Positions 14,701 to 26,400 of a DNA stretch of 64,000 nt are shown here, in pieces. The stretch's first letter is position 1, and every line of letters starts with the position of its first letter. Source of the DNA: Cruorifilaria tuberocauda (lineage: Eukaryota; Nematoda; Chromadorea; Rhabditida; Onchocercidae); contig JABVXU010000041.1 of NCBI GenBank assembly GCA_013365365.1, positions 124,001 through 188,000 of the forward strand. The letters are read 5' to 3'. The notes below the pieces were generated by a model. That model saw only the letters and a list, made by a program, of their open reading frames with translations, ran no database searches and had not been told where the DNA came from. The position numbers and the translations under genes were made by a program.

Positions 14701-17700
14701 ACAAACCTCCGGTATACTTCGGTAACCAACGTGATTTGGGAGGAACTCCATGAATTCCAACATCTTGATTATCAAACTCAGAACATTGTACTTCACGAAA
14801 ACCAGGTGTATCCCATGGACAATCTTGAATATTGCATGGTCGATAACGTTCCCTTTGTCCAATGCAGTATTTCCCACCGTTGCTAGGTCTATAAGCAAAC
14901 TTTTATTATTATTTATCATCAATTTTTAAAACTTCGTCTATTTCATTTTCGAAATATATTCGACTAAAAATGGTCATAACTTAGAGCAAAACCTCACATT
15001 TCACCACAAAATCTCTTCATAGAAAAAAAAGCAAAAATTTCAAAACATTATAACAGTCGAAACATACAAATATGACCAATTACTGAACAACCATAAGTTG
15101 CTGAGCAGAAAAGATGGATAAAAAAATGCCGCACAAAATGATTTCAACAAAATTTATTTATATAACTAGAAATTGATAAGACCTTTAGCAGCTTTTGATT
15201 ATTTATACCTTCTCTGAACATTCCAGTTATTTTTTACAGCTATTCAAAAGAATAACTTTAAATTTCAGTCAAAAACAGAACCTTGGATTATCACAATCAC
15301 GTAAAGCTTTCTGTATACCTCCACCACAAGTTCTGGAACAATCGCCCCAATTTTTCCACTCACCCCATGAACCATCGAGTTTAGCTCGCTGTTGGGGTGC
15401 CATACCTACACATTCACCACGGTGACACCACTATAATAATATTACTTATTTTTGTTGAATTGAGGTTTCACATTTCTCATACAACGAACTATTTATGAAA
15501 AATAGTTGTTCGACTAGCTTCTTATCATTTGAATGTTTTATAGAAGTTCAGAAATTATGTTAAGAAAACATAAATGGTGGATAATTAGTTTAAGAATTGC
15601 ATAATATAACCGAATAAGATAATAAATGAATACATTGGTCGTACTAACCTGACTATCACCACAAGGTGTACCATCAGCCCATGGCATATGTTGTGTTCGA
15701 CAGCCCATCTGATATCCATAATATGTCGCACACCATAATCTGCGACATGCTGGCTGCAAAAAAAGAACTTTGAAACAAACGGAATGATAAAGATGATTAT
15801 TATGAAATCAAGAAATTATTTATGGTTACTGATCAATTTTAGCGAATTTACTTCTGGTTTAATTTTAACGTTTAACCACAGCTGTTATAAAATTCGTGAG
15901 TAAATGCATTATATGAAAAATCGAAAATTAACAAACAAATAAGTAACTACCATGTAAGGGCATAATTCAGCTGATGGTCCGAATACAAATTGACACTGTT
16001 GATTAGCAGAGAACATCGCTCCAGGTGCCGGATCTTCAAACATTCGATCGTAATAGCGACGTTCGATCGGTTGATCCAAAATACATTGAGTTTGAGCTCG
16101 ATTTGCACTAAAAATAAAGGAATAATTCCATTATTTTTATATTAACATCGTAAACTAAAATTCCTCACAATAAATAAATTTCCTTTACTTTTGCAAATAA
16201 AAAAAGGAAATAAATGTTTAACAAACTCGAGAAACTTTGCAAGCATAGCAGCACTACATGGACTCCATGACCAAGGATGTGTGTTATATTCGAGTGTTGG
16301 TGCCATTATATGATAATTATGCTTATTTAATGTCATGTAATGACCACACTTTCGTTCATCATCATGAGGAATGTTGAAACTAAAATTAGTTATAGTCATG
16401 CAGTAATAGAGGTAATTAATTAATTTGTATCAATCTTTATTAACTAGATTTGATATTATTTAAAACTTGTTCTTGCATTTTGATGTCACAATTTGCAAAA
16501 TGTGTTAATAATAGAAAAGAATGAATAGTAAAAGATATCAATCAAACAGAAAATATATAGTGAAAATTTAACGAACATATGGCCTAGTTCGTGAGTGATC
16601 GTAAAAGCAGCTGATAAGCCGTTATCTTCGATGATTGCACAGCTACGTAACGAATCACACATAGTGCCTAATTCTGCAAGACCTAGTGTGTCGCATTTTC
16701 CTGGTGCTCTACAATTCAAATTAAATGCAAACAATTGATTTACGTTATCAATATTAACATTCACTATAACCATCACAGTTGTTTTCTTGATTATCGCTTA
16801 TTCAAGATGTGGGTCGGAATCGAAGATGTGGCTACTTGGCTTACATCTGAGAGAATCAATGTGGTAAAAAAGATTAAATAAATGTAGGAAATTTTAAAAC
16901 GACCATATTTGGTATTACTTAAATTCAGGTAATGTTTCACACATAACAGATATCAATCAAACAGATAAATGTATTCATATAAAATGAGCAATTAAAGTGA
17001 GAATTTCAATTTTTTCTGAAGGCTTATAATTTTCGAAATCTCACCTGCATATATCATGTCGTGTAAGCAGAATGGCCACATCATGATGATTTGGAGCGTC
17101 ATCATTCCTATCATTATATGTTTCTTGCCAGCGACAGAACTGTTGTAATGTATCTTGTGCATTATCGCTAATTTGTGGTCCAGCCTTAAGCATGCAGCAT
17201 TTGGTTAAATAAATAAAAAACTTACCACTTATCCACAGTGATTTATAGTAATCTAATTAAATATTAATATATTATTATACACAGTAATTTTTATGTTCTA
17301 ATATCCAAGCATTGCAGTGTATATCTATTCTAAATATAAGAAATTTTGATAATTTACATTTTTGAAATTATTTCAGGATCTGGTAAAATAAATAACAGCG
17401 TGTCGATTGTATTTCCGGATGTGAAATGAATGAAATGAGTCGGTAGTTTAACAACATCTGATAGCATGATAATTTTCTCATCCAAAATGTTATCAAAAGT
17501 GTAATAATTGCAGTATGTCTTTTTGTAGCACTATTACTTCATTAAGGCGTTAAAACAAACCGCTTCATGCTTCAAAACGATCAAACGTGTTACAATAATA
17601 TTTATTGCAGCGTGTAAACTTGGATGTCGATAAATGGAAGCTACCTGAAATATAAATTTGGAAAACTTTTCTTAAAATTATCTCAACATTATTCTTACTA

Positions 17701-20700
17701 ATTAATTTTCATTTAGGATCTCTTTTCTTCTAACATTAGAATAGTACCGAAATTCATACGTGGTATTAAAAAATTGCTCTACCCAACTATCCTCCTGTTT
17801 TCCATAACTAGCATATTGAGAGAGAAAATAATATGATTTGATCAAGATCAAATAAGAGTATTTATTAAAAGCTCAATAACGGAAGAAGTACAGTTTAAAA
17901 TTTTTTTCAGATTTAAAAAAATTTTTTAAAATATTATCAGACAGGCTTTCTGATTACTCGCTGAGGATATGAGCAGTCAGTTAAAGGAAGATTAGATGAT
18001 CACTTAATTGATTGATGGATTGTTAACAATTTGTATCAAATGGAAAAAACAAACCGTAGAGAAAAGTGTAAGCACATAATTTTCAAGATTATTTTGATGA
18101 TAAAGAAGCATTTTATTGTCTGCAACGACAAGCACTTCGACATAGTGATCCCAGGAATTGGCTGAACGTCGAGATCGAGCAAACGGGCTATCTGAAACAA
18201 CACCAATACCAATTAATTCCACTTATTAACTCATTAACTGTCGATTTATCGAATCAAAAGAGCATTTTTCAAATATCAGATGATTTTATTTTATCCTTAT
18301 TTTTAAATTTGCTGCAAGTAATTTGCTATTTTTAGCATTTGAAAAATATTTTTGATGAAATCTTTTACAAGAAGCATTCTCAATTGAAAAAAAATTTTCA
18401 AATTTCTTTTTTCTTGTTTGCATTTCCTGCAACATGCAATGTTCCTAGCAGTCTGGCAAATCAATCAGCTAATTCATTGAACAATAAGGAATGCCAAAGT
18501 AAGTGATAATGTCATATGCTTACTGTGTAAATTTTAGAAATTAACCAGAACCAACTAATTAATTAAACATAATTATATATCTTCGATATTACTACCTATA
18601 TATACTGGTATCATTTTTATCAATTAAAATTTTGCAATTCTGCAATTTCGTATGTTCTCGTTTGACAGCCCTTAAAAGGTTTTTTTTTTGTTTATGAATA
18701 TTAGATCAATAAGAAATGATTGGACAGAATAGTCTGAAGCACCACCAGGTACCAAATTTTCGCTAATAAGTGTAATAATATAACATTATAACTATTGATG
18801 TTCCTTATGAGATATATCTTGTATTATTAAAAAGAATGTTGGTATTTGAAGTGAAAAATTGTACAAATACCAGCCGGAATAATAGTATAAATAGATTTAT
18901 AGTTTTTTTTTTAATTTGCTTTTCCAATTTTGATAATAAAGGGGAAGATTTTTCTATCATTTTTTGGATATGTTTTGTTTATAATTTATAATATTAATTT
19001 ATAACTTCAGCTATTGTGTAGATGGAATATTTTGTGAATATATGTAACACTGTACTAGAAGTACTAAAACTATTGTCTTACCTTACAATCCGAGTAATCT
19101 TGATGATATCTTCAGGTTCGCCTTTGTCAGTAATTCAACTATGCTTTCACCTATTTCCAGAACATCTTTGCAGTCAAAGTTTTTTTTTGAAATGATCAAT
19201 TTGCTCGATGTCTTTAATGCCTCTGATTCATGTAAAGGACTAAATTGTTGATAAAAGCTTATCATATTCAACTGGAAAATTTTGAAATAAAAAAAAAAAG
19301 TTGTACCGGTGATATTAGTATTTGGGTCGAATATCGTCGTATATCGGACAGTGTCATTATCGTAATTGGCGTTGTCGTTGCTAATGTGATAAGCAGTGTA
19401 GTTATAAGTTTGAACATCGTCGATAGAATCATTATTATTATTATTACCTTTATAATCACTCATCGGATATGAATTTACAGAAGTAGCGGCAGGAGTAATA
19501 GTAAGAGAAGAAATAGTAGCAGTAGTGTCTGAAGAACTTGGAAAACCATATTTGTGGAATGAGTGAGATCGGGATTTGTACACGATATGGGCTCTGGACG
19601 ATGACGGTTTGCTTGGCGAATGATCGCCCTTCAGCGGCTCTATGAGATATGTTCCATCCGGCAGTACCAAAGTACCAAACTACAAGTTATTTCAACTTGC
19701 ATATTTTTTACAAAAAAAAAAATGGACGAGTAACAGTTTATAATAAAATAAAGCTTAATTGATAAGATCACTAATTTGAAATGCTACAGATTTAAAATGA
19801 TAAAGATTTACATGCGATTGATTCTAGCAGAATTCTTAATCTAATCAATCCTTATTACCAGAATAGACAAAACAGTAAGGTGATCACAATATACTACTTC
19901 CGATTACACGACATAGTATTGATATTATAGAAGATAGGGGATCAATAATGTAATTACCAGTCCTCCGTTGGTGTCACACAAATTGACAATCGACGATTCC
20001 GTAGCACCTTTGACATGAGCGCTGTAGAGGCAGTCGGGTACGAATCTAGACATTCGTGCATGTGTCGTATCCACCGAATCCATGAATTGTACAATCGGTC
20101 GAATCCGATTGTTCTCCAACATTGGCAGTGATCTAAATTTCTCATCAAAAGTAAGTTAAGTATAATATAACCTGAAAAAAAGGAATGAAAGATTCCAGGC
20201 TACATGATATCATTTGCTTAGTTTTGTCACATCAATTATTAGTGCAGGAATTAAGTATGAGATAAAAGCTACTTGTTATTGGGTTCGGGTAACTGCTTCC
20301 AGCGCGTAAGATGTATGTGCAGTTCACTTTTGGGTATTCTGTCATCGGTATCTTGACGTAATCGAAAGTAGCACGTGAAGCCACAATCTCGTGCCAGTCC
20401 ACGTACCCCATGCCACTTGGCATCGCTCCATGTGGAACGTCGTCGTCTCGTCTGCTGCCGATTGATATGCCATACTTCTCCATCTTGCAATTTTGCACCT
20501 ATCATACATCTTTATATTTTTTTATTTTAATATTTTGAATATCTTATTTTTGTTTGCAAAAATGAATTATCAAAAAATCAAATTTTCAAACCATGGAAGA
20601 ATTATGAAATTGCGTTATTTTATCATTAGATCATCTTATCATTAGTTGTCATTCAGCAACTATTACAGTTTGCATCAATGGGGTGAGTCAATAAAAATAT

Positions 20701-23298
20701 ATTATCAGGGATATTTAGATTATTTAAACTGAGATCTAAATATTAAGATTCAAAGATGTTTTCAAAAATAATAAGTCAAAACTGTAATTTATATTGAGCA
20801 GTTAAATCAAGCACTTTGTTATTTTCAAACTGATAATCTTACGAAATTTAGAAAAATAACTAGTGGACGACATATAAAATACTTGGTATATGTTGTACAT
20901 TCAAATAATAAAAATGATTAAAATTTATCAAACATTAAGATGATTATTAAAAAGAATGTTAAATTTCTCAATTTTTTTCAAATTTAAATGTCAAATTTAC
21001 GGCATCATCAATTGTATAAATAATAATACAAAAATATATGTTTCATAAAACTTTTGTAATATTTTAGATTCGAAAGATTTCAAATCTTAAACATGAAAAC
21101 TATTTAATCAAATCTCTCATTGCACCTCATTCCTATCTTTTCCGTAACGCCTATGTGTACATTGATTGGAAATATCACAGAGAAATATTTAAGTTTCGAA
21201 AAATTGGAGATAGCGTAAAACAAAAAAGTAATCAGAAAAAATTGAAGAATGAAAAGAAAAAATTGTTAAGAAGAGTGAAAAAAAAATATTCCTCAAATTT
21301 CAGATGTTAACAAACAGTGAAAAGATAAAGTGAAAAAAAGCAGTCGAAAGATAAATAAAATTCTGATGGAGCGTCTTCTTGTCTACGAAAATACCTACTT
21401 TCTTTCTTTTTCTTGCTTTTTTTTCATTCTATGATTTCTGTACCAAATTCACTACGGAATTTTTCATACCGTTCTCGACAAGTATTTTTTCAGATAAGCT
21501 TGTTGTGCGTTTTGAAATGGTTGAAATATTTTGAAAATAAAAAACATCAAATACTTTTTTTGATATTACAAAACAAACTAAAGCATGTTGATGTGATCAT
21601 TTTACACATTACAAATTTAGATTGTGTCAGAATTTATACGATTGTTATACAAACAAAATAATACAGCTTACCATTTTTACAGTTCGATTTCAATCATTTA
21701 CAGTGATGGATGCAAATGATAATGCGAATAAAAGCGAAAAAAACAATTTATTAAAAAAGCTAAAATGCATATCTCAACAATTTTTTTCAACTGCGGAAAA
21801 AAGATGATGTGATGGAAAAAGGTTTACTCGGAAAAAAAATCGTTCAGAAAAAAAGGAAAAAAAAGGTGTGACTATTGAGCGAAGAAGAAATGAATAAGAA
21901 TTGAAGATTGATTAACAAACATAAAAAATGTCGATTGAAAATGATAAAAAGAATTGCCGCTGATACCAGCATTATAAAAATCCATATAAGAAATAGCGAC
22001 GTAAAGTGGAAGGATGGATATTCAACAGCTGCAGCATTGTTTATACATATTCTCCTACCAATCTCTTATAAAAAACAAACGAAAAAAGAAAAATTGATTT
22101 CATTATGCTAAAATTACCTATGTCAATTGATAAGAACGATATTTGTATTTAAACAGTTAACTTATATCAGGAATAACAAAAAACTACTCGGATGTAATTA
22201 TTTCTCTTTTTAAATTCGCATAACTATGTTTCAAATAGCATTGCGTTACATATTTTGCGCTTCTAATTTTCAAATGTAAAGCAAAAAAGAACTGAGGATG
22301 CTAAATTGAACTTAAGCATAAATTCTGAAGTTTTGATAGAAGGTAAAGTCTATTTTTATTTTTTGATTTGCTATTATATTTCCACATAAAGCTATTATAT
22401 TTCCCTTTGATCTCATTATTTTTTTAATTTTTGTTATATGAAATATCAAAAATTTAGTTCATTAATCAGAGAACACTTATAATAACTACTAAATTCCAGC
22501 AAATCAAAGTTTTATTGCAAAAAGAAAATATTTATGTTTCTAATCAGTTACTACCTAAGCAATCAAATAAATTAAACAGTTAATAAATTAAACAGCTGAT
22601 ATTTTGATCGTTCTTCAAAAGGTTAAATGCTCATTATCAAATATCAATTCAGATATACTTCAACAAATATATGATTTTTATAGCGTAAAAGAACAAAACA
22701 GATTATAAGAACAATAGCAGAAACTACACTTATTTAGAAAATAAAACCACTGTTGCTTGTTTGAACTTAATAACATTTTTCAGTTTCAGGAATTTCAATC
22801 TACACCTATGTGACGTAATATCTATCGCCATATTATTACACTCAAATCCAATGATCAACAATTTCTATATCTCACATATATATCAAATTCTGATTTATTG
22901 AAAATTTATTTTTTCAATTCTAATTTAAGCATGGAGAAAAAGAAGAAGAATGAGAAGTTTCATAATAAAAGAATAGGAAGTTTATGGTATAGTAATATAG
23001 AAATTGGGAATTAATTGAGAGTAATAAATTCGTAGAAATTACCTGTAATAGCGGCAGCAATTGGACGACTGCGCAATTGTGGTACCGTTGTAGACGGTAA
23101 CCCTCGTAAATATAATGAACTGAATAAAACCGCTAGCGCAAAAATGACAGCAACAAAATATTCAGGTTTCTGAGGATTTGTACTACTATTGCTATCGTTG
23201 TTACTGTAGCTGCTATTACTGTTATTGTTGTTGTTATTGTTGCTGATATAAGGGTGAAGTATTAACGGCTCACTAGCCGAGGTTTCAACTTCAAGCAT
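819..23298 (-). CDS. gon-1: GON-1, ADAMTS-family secreted zinc metalloprotease with GON domain (38 exons, complete)
   Basis: Extracellular protease that cleaves matrix and basement membrane; in C. elegans GON-1 is needed for gonad distal tip cell migration. Exons in order: 23298-23043, 20498-20273, 20132-19958, 19679-19307, 18191-18055, 17644-17561, 17184-17045, 16708-16577, 16379-16227, 16107-15951, 15753-15649, 15430-15282, 14888-14707, 14628-14489, 14344-14131, 13677-13530, 13445-13276, 13009-12886, 12777-12570, 12451-12281, 12131-11888, 11665-11406, 11148-11030, 10940-10808, 10488-10198, 10014-9820, 9694-9545, 9337-9140, 6008-5841, 4933-4760, 4562-4392, 4018-3821, 3174-3036, 2766-2580, 2207-2071, 1788-1697, 1557-1453, 938-819. 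Every junction is GT-AG with matching phase. The total is 6525 nt and 2174 residues, close to the roughly 2.1-2.2 thousand residues known for C. elegans GON-1. The start ATG follows an in-frame TAG 18 bases upstream. Single exon edges may be off; the identity is secure. Confidence 0.95.
2385..2450. repeat. AT-rich imperfect direct duplication
   Basis: Units of the form TTTTAATTAACTATgAAAA recur, separated by TTAATTAAGTTTTTTTAATT, within a gon-1 intron. Confidence 0.6.
3591..3631. repeat. Perfect 19-bp inverted repeat with 3-base loop
   Basis: The left arm 3591-3609 (ttattctatgcggaaacac) is followed by loop AGT (3610-3612) and an exactly complementary right arm 3613-3631. It lies in the gon-1 intron between exons 32 and 33. 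Confidence 0.95.
6009..9139 (-). other. gon-1: Large gon-1 intron splitting the TSP1 array
   Basis: A 3.1-kb AT-rich intron between exons 29 and 28. The flanking TSP1 exons are both phase 0, so no exon is needed in between, and I see no TSP1-like frame in it. It contains poly-A/T tracts only. Confidence 0.8.
13276..15430 (-). other. gon-1: gon-1 exons 12-17: first TSP1 repeat, Cys-rich domain and spacer
   Basis: Residues about 647-980. Exon 12 holds the central TSP1 repeat ([17 protein letters not shown]), which continues into exon 13 ([16 protein letters not shown]). The Cys-rich module follows in exons 13-15 ([52 protein letters not shown]). The ADAMTS spacer lies in exons 15-17 ([36 protein letters not shown]). 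These modules control substrate choice and matrix anchoring. Exon 17 also starts the second TSP1 repeat. Confidence 0.92.
15649..16107 (-). other. gon-1: gon-1 exons 10-11: disintegrin-like domain
   Basis: Residues about 559-646. The segment is cysteine-rich, running [30 protein letters not shown], then [17 protein letters not shown]. The WADGTPCG signature is typical of ADAMTS disintegrin-like modules, which help position substrate next to the catalytic cleft. Both exons have clean splice sites; exon 11 is phase 0 on both sides. Confidence 0.92.
16227..18191 (-). other. gon-1: gon-1 exons 5-9: furin site and reprolysin-type metalloprotease domain
   Basis: Residues 344-559. The segment opens with a furin-type site RSRR (residues 349-352), after which the mature enzyme begins [19 protein letters not shown]. 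The zinc-binding motif is HELGHIFNIPHD (residues 503-514, split between exons 8 and 9), with three His ligands and the catalytic Glu. The Met-turn is YHIMAPTL in exon 9. All catalytic residues are present, so an active enzyme is predicted. Exon 8 ends CAT AT before the donor and exon 9 supplies the T, giving Ile after HELGH. Confidence 0.95.
19307..20498 (-). other. gon-1: gon-1 exons 2-4: prodomain
   Basis: Residues 86-344. Exon 2 carries a basic run (QQTRRRR) and a GLARDCG segment. Exon 3 carries the conserved ADAMTS prodomain block [11 protein letters not shown]...[11 protein letters not shown], and exon 4 continues [16 protein letters not shown]. The rest of exon 4 is a low-complexity Ser/Thr/Asn/Tyr-rich linker with an Asn run made by a TTA/ATT microsatellite on the plus strand (19430-19450). 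For exon 2 the correct frame is the one ending WKQLPEPNN. An overlapping 88-codon frame in another phase does not fit the flanking exon phases. Confidence 0.9.
20499..23042 (-). other. gon-1: gon-1 intron 1
   Basis: A 2.5-kb AT-rich intron with no coding frame I could support. It contains two short direct duplications: GCTATTATATTTCC near 22370-22405 and AATAAATTAAACAG near 22566-22593. Confidence 0.75.
23043..23298 (-). other. gon-1: gon-1 exon 1: Asn-rich N-terminus and signal anchor
   Basis: Residues 1-85. An Asn/Ser-rich stretch (about residues 20-41, including seven consecutive Asn) comes before one hydrophobic segment (about residues 47-65, [19 protein letters not shown]). That segment would act as a signal anchor or an unusually internal signal peptide sending the protease to the secretory pathway. 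The exon ends in phase 1 (ACA G) and joins exon 2 (GT GCA). The 46 residues before the hydrophobic core are long for a classical signal peptide. The true start could lie elsewhere if an alternative first exon is used. Confidence 0.75.
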
Positions 23299-23358
23299 AA
23301 CGCCCCTAGCCGGGGCCTAAGGCAAACTCGTCCTCGTCCCCTTAGGGACTTGGCTTTT
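23299..23358 (-). promoter_or_regulatory. GC-rich gon-1 5' leader with possible trans-splice acceptor
   Basis: Directly upstream of the gon-1 ATG is a GC-rich leader containing GCCCCtagCCGGGGC, which can fold back on itself. A strong acceptor (CTATTCTCAG, AG at 23359-23360) lies about 60 bases before the ATG. It could receive a spliced leader or an upstream 5' UTR exon. A second weaker acceptor (TTTGCCTTAG) lies closer to the ATG. Confidence 0.4.
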
Positions 23359-23388
23359 CTGAGAATAGCTTCAAGCAAATAATCTTAC

Positions 23389-23466
23389 GACCGCTACACC
23401 GTTCGATTCCGCATTTCTAACGGATACTATATCGCTACCGTCGATCACCGGTATGCCTTTACGTTC
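23389..23466 (-). other. Coding-like open segment upstream of gon-1
   Basis: A CpG-containing block in a very AT-rich background. It starts after an acceptor-like TTTTTTAAG and ends at donor GTC|GTAAGA. In one frame it reads ERKGIPVIDGSDIVSVRN followed by AESNGVAV, then a stop at 23373-23371 if not spliced. It has no Met of its own. An earlier donor (AACG|GTGTAG) would end in phase 1 and could join gon-1 exon 2. Function unknown. Confidence 0.3.
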
Positions 23467-26400
23467 CTTAAAAAATATGCATTTTTTATTTCTTGAAATA
23501 ATATTCCTCTCACATATGTTAACGGCGATCAAATTTACAGTTCATTCAAATTTTTACAGATAAATCTATTCGTTCACGACCATATATAAGTATACTTTCG
23601 AAAGCCTTAGCAATATTTTATTGCACACGTAGGAAATATTATTTTACGTGCAAATTAATAAACAGATCAAAATTGATTAAATAGATGCAAATTAAAACAC
23701 AGTGGATGAATTATTGATAAACCTTGTCCATGAACTTTGTATATAAACATAAATATGCCGGTGCATATATTTGTATTATTTCAATCCTATTCAATTATTA
23801 TAATCCTCGTCATTTTCCTTTATTTTCTTTTATCTTAACTTTCAATCCCTAACACTAATTATTATTTCAAGTGATATACTACTGAACTGATTAATAAAAA
23901 TATCAGATCAGGTAATAAACAATTCAGATGAACCATGCAACTAGTTCAAACAGTTACTGCGTTGATATTGCTATTACATTCAAATAATTTTACATGCAGT
24001 TCACAGCAAAATTTAAGTGCTTGATCAATAACATCTTTAATATTTGCAGTTATTTGTAGACAACCATTAATCTCCGAGAACACTTTTCCACTCTTATCAG
24101 CTCGCCAATAAGATTCGAATGAAAGTAACGCTAGACTAATACCATTCTTATTCTATTATCTCGTTTACCTCTATTTCAATCAATTCAAACTTCAGTTTTT
24201 TAGAAAAGTTTTTTTTTAAAAGTTGCATTATCAATAGCAACATCTTTCCACTATAAGCCTTCCAGAAACTAATGCAATAAGATAAATGATAATAATCATT
24301 ACGACTTTATTGCAACTAAAAAATCTCTATCATATATACAAAGAGAAAAAACATTTATCAAATTCATTTTTCAAATATAAGCAATTTTAAAATCACAATC
24401 ACTCTGAGGCGCTTTATTTAGCTATATGTAACTGTAATCTTAAATCTCTGTGCAATCATATCTGATTACATTTCGCTATTTAATGTATATAATTAAAACA
24501 TAGCTGAAGCAATAAATTGTAGTAAAATGAGCTAACAAATCAAGAATTAGTATCTTCAAAAGTCAAAAAGAATGACTGAAGTAATTTTCTGTTACAAGCA
24601 CAAGGATTTCAAAAGATATTACACAAAAAGTAGACAGACAGCCGTTAAATTTCATCAATAATTCTATCTATCTAGAAGAAGGAAGAAAAAAGATAATACA
24701 GAAAAAATCTAAATAAAAAATTTGTAAAAATCCTTTGTATTTTCACACTAGATGAAAAATAATAATATGATTAATTTCTGGTATATCTATCCCACTGTTA
24801 GATAAAAGTCCATGCGTTTAAGTTTTGTTAGCTAATCAATGAGTAACATTTATTAATAGAGAGTTTGGAGGAAATATAGTTGTTGAATTCTTTCTAAGTT
24901 ACGAGGAAAATTTTTGGTGGAACTGATTAATGTGAAGTGAGTTAAATAAAGAAGGAAAAGTAGCTTAAAGAAGTATAACGCAGAGAACCACTTACAGAAT
25001 AAAACAAGCAGATAAACATACCGGATGATACTGACAAAGGTAAATGAAATGGATATGCTGTAGACTTTTATAACTTAAAATTTCTATCAAACATAACAAC
25101 GATAAGTTATTAAAATTTAAATTTAATTCTGCAATATGCTTCATTGCATTCAATTTCAATTAATCTTTCAAAAATTCAGAATCATTTTCATTTTTCCAAT
25201 CGAATACATATAATCTATTAAAATTTGATAACCTCACAGCTCTAGTTTTAGTGAAAAAAAGTTACATTGACTCTGGCATTGTAAATGTAAAAATTATGTT
25301 GATACTATCATTTGGTATTCCATATGTTTGATCAGTTGCCATATCTTTCTAATCTCGAATAAATTTCTTAATGTCATCTTTGAAACCACTACTTTTTCTA
25401 TTAGTTAAATGGGAAAATATTGATGCTGCAATGAATTGCATTTAAACAAACAATTAGGTTCTTGTTTGGTGAATTTTTTAATTTAAACAATCGAATGAAT
25501 ACAGTGTTCATTAAGAACTATTCTTTTAGCTAATAAAATTCTGTTTAAGTTTACATTTAAGCAAAAAAAAACCTTAAAAAATTACTACTTAGTGTTTACT
25601 CCAAAAAAAGCAAAGAATTGAATTTGAAACTTTGAAATATCCATACAACTGATATAGAATATATGGGAGATTTTCTTCTCTTCCTGACAAATAATGTAGT
25701 ATAATTTCTGAAAAATTAAAATATTTTAAACGAACAATAATTTATATGTTACCAATATTACCGAGATAAGCTAGTATCAGAGTGGAAGATGTCAACAAGA
25801 TATAATATGGACAGTTTTCGAGGCATTCATATTTAAAAGCGTATTAACAACGAACACAGTGGCTCTATTGGGATTCATTCATTAAGACGACTCATTTTTC
25901 AGCATCTGTGTCCAACAATCTTACACGATCACAATTTTCGATTTAGTCTCTATAAGCTTACTTCCTAAGCTTTAAATTTCTACGACAATTAGAAATAAAA
26001 AAGAAGTGTTATAATTCATTATCTCTTTCCATTCATCTTTCTATCTTTGTGAAATGTTTATCACGTAAGCAAAATCTCTACACAGATCCATCAAATCACT
26101 AATTATTTATGAAATTCTAAATGATTATCTTCATTCTCTTTAAATTTGCTGTTATCACAATCACTATTCTCCTGTTGCCGTCAGGTGGAATTCAGAATCT
26201 CTGTGGAACGGTGTATACTAATGTTCACAGATGATACAGATTCTCAGACAAATCACAAAAAATTTTGATAAGATAGACCGCAAGAATTGAGAGAAATAGG
26301 AAGAAAAAGAATAAAATACTTATCGGATGGATTATCTTAAAATGAAATATGTCAATTAATTTCAGTATCTTTCATTGCAGTCTGTTATCATCAATTTTGT

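Noticed and set aside
17345..17480. Open minus-strand stretch ([15 protein letters not shown]) between gon-1 exons 6 and 7
   Set aside because: Exon 6 (phase 0) joins exon 7 directly with the conserved ADAMTS sequence; inserting this stretch would disrupt the catalytic domain.
20232..20498. Longer open frame (88 codons) over gon-1 exon 2
   Set aside because: Its phase does not fit exons 1 and 3. The frame ending WKQLPEPNN matches both junctions and reads into the conserved prodomain.
23385..23420. tRNA-like box B (GTTCGATTCC)
   Set aside because: The flanking bases cannot form the T-arm stem and no acceptor or D arm pairs.
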